Shown: positions 1 to 19,600 of the stretch, one piece after another
Layout: each line of letters opens with the position of its first letter
Numbering within the stretch: the first letter of the stretch is position 1
NCBI RefSeq assembly: GCF_964340395.1
Contig: NC_135560.1
Location: 18,091,098-18,155,097, forward strand
DNA length: 64,000 nt
DNA from: Glandiceps talaboti
Taxonomy: Eukaryota; Hemichordata; Enteropneusta; Spengelidae
Direction of reading: 5' to 3'
Position numbers and translations under genes: made by a program
The notes under the pieces: generated by a model
The model's database searches: none
What the model was told of the DNA's origin: nothing
The model's input: only the letters and a program-made list of their open reading frames with translations

Positions 1-419
1 TATATTACACTGTTTCATATCATTTTATGATTTAAGTAACAACAGCTACCCTAGCTGCAACAATTCTAGTGTGATTTTTGTTTATAAATTATAAGCTTTT
101 TGTGTGAGCAAATCCTGAATGACAAATTGAAAAAGCTTAAAAAATAATGCTAAAAATATTTCAGCTATCAAACCAGGTGCACTCGTTTTTTCATTTTCCT
201 ACTTCTGTTTTTTCAAGTAAATGATACAGTAGTATTGGGAAATGGTCGCTCCCGTCTTTTGTATACAGAGATGAGACAGGTATTAAAAGATGGAGATTGC
301 AATCTGAAGAACTGAACATGACAAAGGCTTGGCAGTGTCAGGGCAAGAAATGCAGCCGTGTCAGAGATCTGTGATCTATACAACTGGGTTTCCCTATTCC
401 CTGTACAGTGTACACGTAC
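1..419 (-). other. Start of intron 1 of the SUB1-like gene
   Basis: Read on the minus strand, this follows the donor GTACGT at 419-414. No further exon with PC4-type single-strand-DNA-binding sequence is seen, so the rest of the gene should lie beyond the left edge. The open frame continuing through this stretch shows no recognisable domain. Confidence 0.5.
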
Positions 420-479
420 TTTGACTTCAGTGTCAGAATCAGAATCGTCTGTTGAAACGATAGCCTTTGATTTGGGCAT
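420..479 (-). CDS. SUB1/PC4-like transcriptional coactivator, first coding exon only
   Basis: A 20-codon exon starts at the ATG at 479-477. It encodes MPKSK followed by a Ser/Asp-rich acidic stretch and ends at a good donor, AAA|GTACGT. Vertebrate SUB1 (p15/PC4), a nuclear single-strand-DNA-binding coactivator of RNA polymerase II, also begins MPKSK and continues into a serine/acidic SEAC region, which is the basis of the call. The conserved DNA-binding C-terminal half is not in the window. An in-frame ORF extends upstream of this ATG but has no start context matching the family. The gene is head to head with the SERF gene, 280 bp start to start. Identity rests on a short N-terminus only. Confidence 0.66.
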
Positions 480-758
480 CTTTGGCTCTGGTATTGATAT
501 CGGAAGCAGATCCACAGACCAAAACACTGAGACGGAAATGACGGCTTCAAGTTTGTTGGCGTCACATGTGCATTGTAAACGTCGTTGAATTTGATTGGAG
601 AAATATTTATCACCATTATATAACAAGCGTTATCATTGGCCTAAGAGAAAAGAGGAACGACTTAAGAAACAAACAACGCCAAGAGAGGCCCGACGTGACG
701 TCGACCCGAGAAGGCTCTTCTTCTGAGGCTGCGTTTGAGACCATATTTTGCCTTAAAA
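480..758. promoter_or_regulatory. Probable bidirectional promoter of SUB1-like and SERF genes
   Basis: Two divergent start codons are separated by 279 bp. The interval holds a CRE/ATF-like site TGACGTC at 696-702 and a few CpGs, more than the surrounding DNA. No TATA box is obvious for either gene. Transcription start sites are not determined. Confidence 0.55.
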
Positions 759-4129
<3,371 letters not shown>

Positions 4130-5641
4130 CAGTGCCTTTCCAGACAGATTCAGAAGAGGAACAAAACATCAGCCTTTACCTCTGGGGTCTTAATTAGGAA
4201 AAGCAGCAGCCATTATGGCTTATCTTTAATATAATAAGATATCCCAATTGTGTTTTTTCCCATGATTTTCAGATCATCCAGCATTTTGATAGTCTCACTC
4301 TGTCGACAATAAAACTACCTACTTGTTATGATGATAGGCCTCGGCCATGACTACCAGAACATATGCTTAATTTATTTGCAAGGATTTTTTTCTTATGAGC
4401 CGTCAGAATATTTTCATAGCTTGTCACAAACATGTATATTTTGTAATGCAGCAGCTATGTTACCTTATGGTAGACCAGAAGTATGTAATCAATTTTCTTG
4501 ATTTGTCATTTCAAGTTCCATGATAGTAACAGCTTGCCTGTTTGAAGTCATGTATAATAAAATGTTATGCTTGGTATTTGGTGACTTATACTTGTTTTGT
4601 TTCAGGCAACCTTATGTAATTTGCGGATTTGTACGAGTTATATTGTAAGATACAGCATATTTAGGGAATAGTTTGATTAAAAGTAAATAGGTGTACAGTG
4701 TTAGAAATGCATGATTCATAATAGATTAGCAAACACACTGCTGATCTGCCAGTGTCAGTTCAGGGAAAAGGGTATAGCAAATTGTCATGAGATGAATAGA
4801 CTGTAAGATACATCATGTCTTTCTACTCATTGCCCTGCTGTTTACAGAGTAGTAGAGCCAATAACTCAATAAGGGCACCATGACATGGTGTATCTTCCTT
4901 CCAAGATGAATCAACTCAGTTATTCAGTTTTTTTCTACATTCTAAGCTGACTCGGTTGTTTGAAGACAATTTTCGAAGTGTCATCTGTTCAGGTAATCAT
5001 GGCTGATGTAGAATTAGTACTATTAGTTATTTATCTCAAGTAGACATTTTAGAATAAGTATTGTGATATTTGTGTATCTAGAAGTCAATAATATAAAAAC
5101 ACAATCATGATGTTTGCCAACTACAGATAATTATCAACTATTGGTAGTACTTATGCAGTATTTCTGGTGAAAAATTCCTCTTTGTACATTTTCAACCAAG
5201 TATTTTTCTATAATACTACATTATCTCTCAGGTTTGTCTTGGTCTAATTTGGTTGTGGTTTTGCATGTTATTGTTCAAAGTATGTCATATGTTGTAGTAG
5301 TGTCTTTGATACATATTGCATGCATTTTTCTCCCTCTCGCTTCCTTTTCCACATAACAGATTTTGTACGAAATAAACCAGCAGTGGAATAGACTTGTTTG
5401 TTTTCTTTTTGTAAATTGTGTCATGAGTACGAGTGTTTTGGGTAAGCGATGAGTACAGTATCGTGTGAAATTGTTTGCCCATTTCTAGAAGTAACAGTTT
5501 TTGAATATATTAGGATTATCGGTAGTGTAAGTGTACAATCATTGTGGTCCATATGAGGTATGAATAATTTATGTACTGCAAAGCACAATTTGATTCTCTA
5601 CAATCACCTGTTCAGAGTATCCATATGTAATGATATTGTTG
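4130..5641. other. SERF 3' untranslated region and intergenic DNA
   Basis: AATAAA-type signals occur at about 4305 (AATAAAA) and 4556-4561; the latter is a plausible 3' end of SERF. Beyond that no conserved open frame, RNA gene or element was recognised up to the minisatellites. Confidence 0.5.
4556..4561 (+). terminator. Candidate SERF polyadenylation signal
   Basis: AATAAA, 427 bases past the stop codon, followed within about 50 bases by T/G-rich DNA. An earlier AATAAAA near 4305 is an alternative. Confidence 0.4.
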
Positions 5642-5911
5642 ATGATGATGGCGACATTCTAAGGTAGTGCTACTATGTGGTAGATTGATATGATGGTGAC
5701 ATTCTAAGGTAGTGCTACTATGTGGTAGATTGATATGACGGTGACATTCTAAGGTAGTGCTACTTTGTGGTAGATTGATATGACGGTGACATTCTTAGGT
5801 AGTACTACTTTGTGGTAGATTGATATGACGGTGACATTTTAAGGTAGTGCTACTTTGTGGTAGATTGATATGACGGTGACATTCTTAGGTAGTACTACTT
5901 TGTGGTAGATT
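5642..5911. repeat. 45-bp minisatellite, six units
   Basis: Six tandem 45-bp units with core GTGACATTCTAAGGTAGTGC and ending TGTGGTAGATT. Units differ by a few substitutions (CTAAG/CTTAG, GTGCTAC/GTACTAC), and the variants alternate. It adjoins a 40-bp array built on a related unit. Confidence 0.95.
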
Positions 5912-6690
5912 GCTGTGATGGTGACATACCAGGGTATTAATGCATGGTAGATTTGTGACAATGACATACCAGGGTATTAATGCATGGTAGATTTGTGACA
6001 ATGACATACCAGGGTATTAATGCATGGTAGATTTGTGACAATGACATACCAGGGTATTAATGCATGGTAGATTTGTGACAATGACATACCAGGGTATTAA
6101 TGCATGGTAGATTTGTGACAATGACATACCAGGGTATTAATGCATGGTAGATTTGTGACAATGACATACCAGGGTATTAATGCATGGTAGATTTGTGACA
6201 ATGACATACCAGGGTATTAATGCATGGTAGATTTGTGACAATGACATACCAGGGTATTAATGCATGGTAGATTTGTGACAATGACATACCAGGGTATTAA
6301 TGCATGGTAGATTTGTGACAATGACATACCAGGGTATTAATGCATGGTAGATTTGTGACAATGACATACCAGGGTATTAATGCATGGTAGATTTGTGACA
6401 GTGACATACCAGGGTATTAATGCATGGTAGATTTGTGACAATGACATACCAGGGTATTAATGCATGGTAGATTTGTGACAATGACATACCAGGGTATTAA
6501 TGCATGGTAGATTTGTGACAATGACATACCAGGGTATTAATGCATGGTAGATTTGTGACAATGACATACCAGGGTATTAATGCATGGTAGATTTGTGACA
6601 ATGACATACAAGGGTATTAATGCATGGTAGATTTGTGACAGTGACATACCAGGGTATTAATGCATGGTAGATTTGTGACAGTGACATACC
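5912..6690. repeat. 40-bp minisatellite, about 19 units
   Basis: About 19 nearly identical 40-bp units with core GACATACCAGGGTATTAATG then TGGTAGATTTGT. Only single-base variants are seen (GTGACA/ATGACA, one ACAAGG). There are no unique spacers, so it is not a CRISPR-like array. It lies between the 3' ends of SERF and SMN. Confidence 0.97.
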
Positions 6691-6807
6691 ATTGTAACAA
6701 CACTACACAGTTAGGTTGGTATGAGTGACATACCAGGACAGTGATATACTATCAACACAGAAAATGACAAGGATTACAAGACACAAATGATTGAAGTTGC
6801 TTTTAGC

Positions 6808-6813
6808 TTTATT
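6808..6813 (-). terminator. Candidate SMN polyadenylation signal
   Basis: AATAAA on the minus strand (TTTATT on plus), about 610 bases past the SMN stop. The interval 6814-7424 would be the 3' UTR. Confidence 0.5.
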
Positions 6814-7424
6814 TACTTTGTAAAATTTGACATTGCAAACAGTTCACTCCTGTTGAAAGGTTCTGTAACTCAAGTAAAAGCTATTTGGTAAAATACTGCA
6901 AAGTACATCGCATAGCAATACATGATACTGCTACCGGGTATGAGAAATAAAATTGAAGAGTTAAAATACCAACAGTCTAAGACTCTTATTTCAGTGTCAG
7001 TTGCACTGTACTGAACTCATAAAAGAATTTTTCGTACCACTTTGGCAGACATGAAATGTGCCCTTGATTTTAATGGATACGATGTCAAGGACTTTGCCGC
7101 CACTTTTTCCTCAGACTTGCAACACATCATCATTACATAAACATCCATGTTCAACTACATGTCTAGAACACAATCTCATCACCATGGTGATATCAAAACT
7201 GTCTGCTAAATATTTCAAAATTACTTTGTCCACATAATATTCTGCAGCTTCACATGCACCATACTTCTGACATTACAGTGGTTGACTTTGAAGCCCTAAA
7301 ATACATTTCTTCAATGCACTGCTGATAAACAGTTGTTATAACAAATTCAAAGCAGTTACATGTATATTGTTTTGGGTGCACCCCACTCCTTCTATGCTAA
7401 TTGTGTATCAGACATTCAATCTTG

Positions 7425-12348
<4,924 letters not shown>

Positions 12349-12720
12349 GCTTCTTCCACACAGGGTTCCAAAACAGCTGTTTAAAATATCTTTTATGTCA
12401 CAAGATGTAATTGGTTGAAAATTTTGCAGTTCACGAATCACAAGTGTTGTAACATTTCACCACGGTGAGGTATGCTAATTATCACCCACAATGCAATATA
12501 CAGTCTTGTCTCCAAAATAACGAATTGACGGAGGGAGAATAGTAAAATTGAGTGGGAAAAGATATTGATAGAGCTACGTTTTGTTGTGAGTAGTTTTTTT
12601 AATAGGGTAAAACGCAATTTTCAGAGCAGACAATTTTTATGACGCCCAATATTCCACAAAGGATTATGGGAACTATTGCGCATGGGCAGCATTGACTGTC
12701 GTAGGGAAAGTTAATCTTCG
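12349..12720. promoter_or_regulatory. Probable bidirectional promoter, SMN and SUGP1
   Basis: About 370 bp separate the SMN start codon from the first ATG of the SUGP1 transcript. An NRF1-like core TGCGCATGGGC lies near 12675-12685, next to the inferred SUGP1 5' exon. No TATA box is clear on either strand. Confidence 0.55.
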
Positions 12721-13632
12721 ATGTCTACGAAGCCTCATAGGGGTTCAACGGTAAGTATTGGTTATTTTTCAACAATATGCAATATTTAGTAACATAAAAT
12801 CGAGTGTTTTCGCAGTTTTGTGAATGGTCGGTGGCATGTTGGTATCAATCGTGGTTGAAAACCGCTGTTTTTCTCCCTATCAAGTTATGGAAGGTTCAAC
12901 TGCAGCGTCATCACACAATCGACGACATTCGGTCGATCGTAAACATTTCCTTCAGTCTTCACAGACGCTCATGACATGTAAATATACTATCCAGTAGTCT
13001 TGTAGTCAAAGTTAGTATTTATAATTGATTTCATGTAAATCCCACAAATTTCATTCGAACGTATACCTACATACATTTCATTTAAATTCAATTCAAAACC
13101 TTTATTGTCCATTAAATTAAAACATAATCATAATGTCATTAATGGAAAATTTCTTTTTGTAAATTTTGGCATCTCAGAAATCCCAATATACAAATAAAAG
13201 ACTATCATAGACAACACACATCCAAACAGACAACTATACAATAATACTGCCTAGATCTATAAAATATATGCAAGACTAAAATCAATTAATAATGAGCGAA
13301 GGTTTTCCATACGTTCAATCAAAATAACACCATCAACATACAGCGTAAGTGTGGGTAAAATATATTGTAATGAAAATGAAACAGAGTTGAGAACCATATT
13401 GTTGTATCAAAGGCTTTGTTAGATTCAAAGGATTTGATATTAATCTACACTTAAACTTTGCCTCAATATAATTATATTTATCGAATTTGTTTTTGAGCAA
13501 TAATATGATGCAATATACTTATGACAGCCATACTGTTTTTGATAACCTATCATAAGTAATTAAGATGTTTGGTTTGTTTTTGTTACGCAGATTCTAGTCT
13601 CTACAGTGAACCTTAGAAATTTCACATTGTAG
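12721..13632 (+). other. Spliced upstream ORF in the SUGP1 leader
   Basis: ATG at 12721 opens 10 codons up to donor ACG|GTAAGT at 12750/12751. Joined to the acceptor CAG|ATTCTAG at 13591, the frame continues 13 codons to TAG at 13630-13632, two bases before the main ATG at 13635. The 23-residue peptide has no family resemblance. If the transcript starts upstream of 12721, this uORF would end just before the main start, a layout that favours termination-reinitiation control. The intron 12751-13590 shows no other feature. Confidence 0.5.
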
Positions 13633-13634
13633 AT

Positions 13635-16600
13635 ATGGCCCACAGACCTCCTAATCTTCCACCAACCCATCAACCTTTCAAACCAGCCCATATCGCAGAC
13701 CAAGAAAAACTTATTGAACAAAAGAAAAAGGAGATTGAAAAGAGAATGGAAGAGCAGAGGAAGAGAGAGGAGGAGCAAGCAGCACAAGCCAAAGCTAAGA
13801 AACCTACAGAAATCAAATTTCAAATCAAACCGTAAGTATACAGTGATAGTGCAACAACATTCAAAATGAATCAGTGTTTGTCCTCGACAAAACAAAAAGA
13901 GCATGCACATGCTGGTATTTTTGAAACTTATTAATGTTTATATTTAATCATTTAATTTTTCTCCAGTATTTAATGCTTCCTGAAGCAATCATTAATTGAT
14001 TGCTGGGAAACACTCCCCTTAACCAACAAAAAATTGCCAGGAAATCCCTGCCTCTACCAACAGCGGCTAGGAAAATCCTCTCCTAGGCTACCAACTCTGA
14101 CTGCTGAGAAAATCTCCCCCTTCCTGCTCACTACTACTACTAGTAGAACGTGTAAAGTGCATCCTTCAGGTTGGGGAAAGCCTGTCACAGTCACTCCTTG
14201 AAAAACTGTACCAATGACTCTTTAGACTAATTACTTGCTCATCATTTTATTCTTTATTTATGTTTAGAGCTCAGAATGTTCAGGCAAAGACAGAACCAGT
14301 TAACTCGAACAATACCAACATCTTCAGTAATGATGGAAGCTTCATGGAACAGTTTATGAAGATGCAACAACAGATGAAGAAACAGAAAGATGAAGTCAAA
14401 ACAGAGAAATTAGAAAAAGGATCACCTGGTAAGAAATTAGTACCAACAGTTAGACAGGTGAACTGTCTCTCCACAATACTGCTATACCTCATATCAAGAT
14501 AGCAGATACAAATATATTGGAAGAAATACAATGTAGACTATTTTCGTATTTGATCTCCAGTTCTCTGCTTTTGATCACTTCTATTACCTTGGGGGTTCAG
14601 TGTTTTAATTAGCACACACAAAGATATGTTGAGAGATAAAAAACACATTTTGTAGCCTGCAAGATGTCTGTGAAATTTTGAAGACATTGCTACTAAGTTG
14701 TAGGAGATAACAAAAGTATATGTTCCATTTACAGAAAAACCAAGTATATCAAGTTCTACAGAATCAGTTCAACCACAGAAGAAGTTGCCATTCATTGGAA
14801 AAAAGTTTGGTACTAAATCCTTGTCAGGGCTGATGTCACAGATGAAACGAACACCCACTAGTACAGTCTCAAGAACAAAACTCTCTCGATCAGATGTGTT
14901 TGAAGTAGATGACAATGATGTGGTGACACAGAAAGAAAAACAAATTGGTAATTTGCTTGTCCTTATTCCTTGTGAAATTTAGTGTGTGGTTCATTGAGTG
15001 TGGTTATGATTATCTGACTTTGCTGTATGAAATGAAAACATCTATAAAAATGTGCTGTTATTTCTAAGCAAAGTGAAGGTGAAACTTAAAACAAAATATT
15101 ACAAGTTGCTTTGCAATAAATATGTTATAATCAGCATTTCAAGATAAGTATATTTTGGAAGGCTGGATGGGTTTATAATGGTTGAGATTACCATATGTTG
15201 GGGGGGGGGGGGGGGTCACCATGTAAATTGTTGAAATAGAGGTCAAAATGATGTTAAAGTTAACTCCACTGTAGAATCCAAAATGGCTGACGAGTAAAGT
15301 TGTACATGGGGGGGGGGGGGGGGGGGGGGGATTAATCTTGAAAAAAGATGGTGAACCTATAGTGTTTTATTATTTTGAAAGGACCAGGGACAAACTTTCA
15401 AAGTTTGGAGAGATTTGGAGAACTTAGATTTCAGGAAAATTTGTTCATGTATTCTACCTTAAGACTTGTTTCTCCTATCATAGTACATGTATCAGTACTT
15501 ATTGATGTCTTACAGACTTTGATTTCAATCATACTATATAACATATGAGATGTTCTGCATTTACAAAACCAGTGTTTGTACAATTGAAGTTCAAAAGCAT
15601 TTCGTATGTTTTTGAAAAATTTCCCACACATGTACTTTATCCTTATAATAATTGCTATGAATATACTCCTTGTGGTAAAAGATATCTTGCTGCATGAAAT
15701 TGCCACTACTTTTATATAACGCTAGGCATTAAATAATTGAACATTAAGCATATCTTTAGCAAAAATGTCAATAATTGCTGCTTTGCCCCCATTGTAATAA
15801 AATGGGGACATCTCTGCTCTCAATATATGCTTTAATACATTTTCTTGAGGCTGAGTTATCACATATCACATTCCTTTCTTAATAATGTTCTCTCCAATTT
15901 ATAAAATATTGCAACTAACAACACCATCCAACCTGCTCAATTCCCAATTGCTTACATTGTATAGTTTGTAACCTTATCAACAGCAAATGGCTAACATGAT
16001 ACATCCACATTGCAATTCTAACTTAGATAACAGGTAGGAAATTCTAAAAGGGTATACATTTGTAATTTTGCATAAGGGCTGTCATCTGTATAATATGTAT
16101 AGTTTCACTGGATTTTAAGTACATGTAACCATGGCCATGATACAAGGAACCATTCAAATGGTATGATTTAAAAAAACAGACTTAAACGTTTGGAACAAAA
16201 TATTGTAAGCCATCAGAACACCATAAGCCTTCACTGTTTTTGTTGTTGTTTGTTTTGGCCCACTGTCCCTCTTTGTAGCCATTAAAGGCTGTTCTAGCGT
16301 GTGTTTGCTGCCCATGGTGCTTATAGGAGTACTTTAAGTTTCTCCGCCAGAGGATGCAGAGACAGCACAGGTAGTGGAACAATTGGCTGAATTTGTAGCA
16401 GAGGGAGGTAGTGAAGTGGAAGAAATTGCAATGGAAAGAAATAGAGAAAACCCTGCATTCTGGTGAGTATGTGTAGTGATATCAACCAGAATACATAATC
16501 TTGTTTTTAATGTTATGTAGTTGAAACTTGTTCCTCATCCATTGTTCAATGTCCTTGCCATGGTCATACATTGTCTCATGGGAGTAAGCAGATATGCGTG

Positions 16601-19600
16601 TGTATAACTGCCATGGTTTTCGCCTCTAACTTTAACTTAATAAGTAAAACAAGATTGTAATTTTCATTTTCTGGTTAAATGAATTCTTTTTGTGTTGTTG
16701 ATATGTAACCATGGTTACTCCAACTGTGTCATTATATTAGTTAAAAATGCTTGGTAGGTCATAGTACCATTCTTTGATTTTAGCAGTCATTTGTGACTAC
16801 AAGTAGACTACAACTGAAGTAATGTTTTCTGTTCATTATTGATAATTACACTCATATTGGGGTGGCATACATTACTTTATTTAGCAATCTTATGACTACT
16901 GTAGTTAACAAAAGTTGTCATTATTCCAGGTTCCTGTATGATCCCAGCAGTCAAGAATTTAAGTACTACAAATTCAAACTAAAACAACTGAGAAGCAAGT
17001 TTGAAGAGAAAAGCCAGCCTTCAACAGGTAAGAGTTTACACCATAACACTCTTCCTTCTGCAATTGGACATGCTTTCATTTAAGTTGCTTTTGTACGATG
17101 CCAAATCAGTAACAACTCACTAAAGTCTGTATGTTGAACAGAAAGGGATTGTGATGCTGACTATGCCTCTGCTAGAAAGGAATTTCATGACTGAAATATT
17201 ATAGTTGAGAATTTTTTTTTAGAATTTAGCAAACTACTGGAAAGAATATAAGACATGAATAACATAGGAGATAATTGTATGAATATGGTGATGAAGATAC
17301 TATTGATGTTACAAGTTTCCTGGATGATAAGATATTTAATTTGGTAATGAATATTACTGATGTTATCCATTTGAAAAATATTTGTTATTTGATGCTATTC
17401 CCGCAGGTAATAAAAATACACTGAATTGCAATATGTTTTATTGTCACAGCAGAAAGTGCAGAAGTAAGTGTCCCAAAACCTTCAGGAAAAAGAGCAAGAA
17501 AGAGCAGATGGGGAAATTGGCCAAAAGAAGAAGGAGATGGAGAGGGAGACGGAGAGGGAGAGGGAGAGGGAGAGGTGGTATATAAAGAACCTGATGATAT
17601 TCCAGCTGAAGAAGTGGCTGCAGCAATGCAAGTCAACCCAGTTGGTATGATAGGAACAAGTGTATTAACCACAGATCAACAACGTCAACTCAAGGAACAA
17701 CAAGAGGTTGGATTTGGGTTTAGTTTACTCATTCTAAATCATAGCTTGGTGCCTTGTACTGTTTATTAAAAGGAAAAGTCCACTCAGACTTATTTCTGCC
17801 TTTAGTACACTATACTTGTATATAATTTGGGGTGATTAAATAACATCTCAGTAATGTATTCAACCTATTGCTCTATACACATGTGTTTGTCCACTTTGGG
17901 GATTTCCTGCAATGGTTTATTGGAAAACCTGTGTTGATGACATCATATGTACCACTCTTTTTGGCATGCTACTCTTTCAGTCTTTGTATTTGGTAAGACA
18001 AAGAGATTTCGGTAAATCTGATGTCATTTCCTGCAATGTTTTCCCATCAACCATTGCAGGAAATCCCAAAAATGGTTGAACACATGCGAGGTATAGTTTG
18101 GCTTGTTTACAAATTTCCAAAAGTTGATTAATTCACATAGGTGCTATTTTATTACCCCAAATCATAAAGCCCAGTATTTTAATCTCAGTTTAGTGCTGCT
18201 ATCTCATCAGTGTAGTCATAAGGATAAGATCGGGCCATTCTTCATTTTCTACAGCTCTGTCAGACAGCTGTTGTTCTTTCCCATATTGCAATCCTGATCT
18301 GACATGGACTCTGAAGGAAAGATGCAATGGTGTATCAGGTAAGTATAATGGAACCAGAATTATTAGTTTGATAACAGATAAGAAAATGTTGAAACCTCTT
18401 TGTTTTCTTGTGTTTAGATGCAGCGAATGTATGAATCAATTAGAGCCAAACAGGAAGGTGGGGCAACATCTTCAAGTGCTGACTCATGGGCAAGAAGTGA
18501 GCCAGGACCATCACATTCACATTCTTCAAGAGATAGAAAAAGGAGAAGAGATCGCAAACCTAAGTATGAATATGACAGTGATGAAGACATTGACGGTGGC
18601 ACATGGGAGCATAAGAAAAGAGCCAATGAAATGGGCAGAACTCAATGTAAGTTTGAGATAAAAATATATAAATGCAATTTGTACTGTAAAGGTGTAATTT
18701 GTCTGACACTAGTAAAATGGTATTTTGAATGATGTTCTACCGAAGTGTGTATTTCCAACCTTCTTCGCTTTCACTGAGCTCTGCATGGAAGAATGGTGTC
18801 TGTATTTGGTGGAAAAATCCACCATTTGTATTGTTGTTCAAGAACAAAAAATGAGAGACGAGACACTTTATTCAAGTATCTGTCCCTATATGATCAAATA
18901 TGACCTTTCTGTTAGTATCTGTATATTTGACCCTGTCCTTTACCTTTGGTTAAAATTTAAAAATAGAAGACTAATACCATCTGTTAGCGTCACAAGAAAT
19001 AAAGTATATAAGGGGTCTACATATATATCTGCTACAAAAACTTGTTGTTCATCTAATACATATGTATGATGTTTGCTAACTCCCATGAGGCAACACTGGA
19101 CCATTGCTAGGACAATGAATGTGAACTAAGGTTCAATTTAAAGTTTGATGTAAAAATCATGTCATGTTTAATGACCTTTCAGAAATGATGAAATGCCTTT
19201 TTAGAACTCAAAGTTTATGAAAATGCCTCTATTTCCTGGAATGTCCCCCTTTAACTGTTAGAAATATTTTTGTTTGGGTGCTATGAGATAAATAATGATT
19301 TTACGTATTTTATGATCAGTGGATGCCGACAATCTGACCAAGATGAACAAAGGTAAACACTTCATTGGAGATTTCTTGCCTAAAGAGGAGTTGGATAAGT
19401 TTATGGAAACTGTGAAGGCACTCAAAGATGGTGGTGAACCAGATTTATCAGACTACAGAGAGTACAAACTGAAACAAGATAACATTGGTTATCAAATGTT
19501 ACAAAAAGCTGGATGGAAAGAAGGTGAAGGCTTAGGGTCAGAAGGACAAGGTAGAAAAGACCCAATCAATAAGTAAGTGTAGTCTTTGTTGATATCGACA

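Noticed and set aside
213-626. A 137-codon minus-strand frame taken as a complete gene
   Set aside because: Only the part from the MPKSK start to the donor at 420 looks conserved; the rest reads into the promoter and the intron.
5912-6690. CRISPR-like array of regular repeats
   Set aside because: Units are contiguous with no unique spacers and the DNA is eukaryotic; it is a minisatellite. The same holds for 49364-49913.
17385-17672. Minus-strand Ser/Pro-rich frame
   Set aside because: It is the complement of the SUGP1 (GE)n exon on the plus strand.
18725-19069. A 114-codon plus-strand frame in SUGP1 intron 8
   Set aside because: No domain, no splice sites in phase, and AT-rich intron-like composition.
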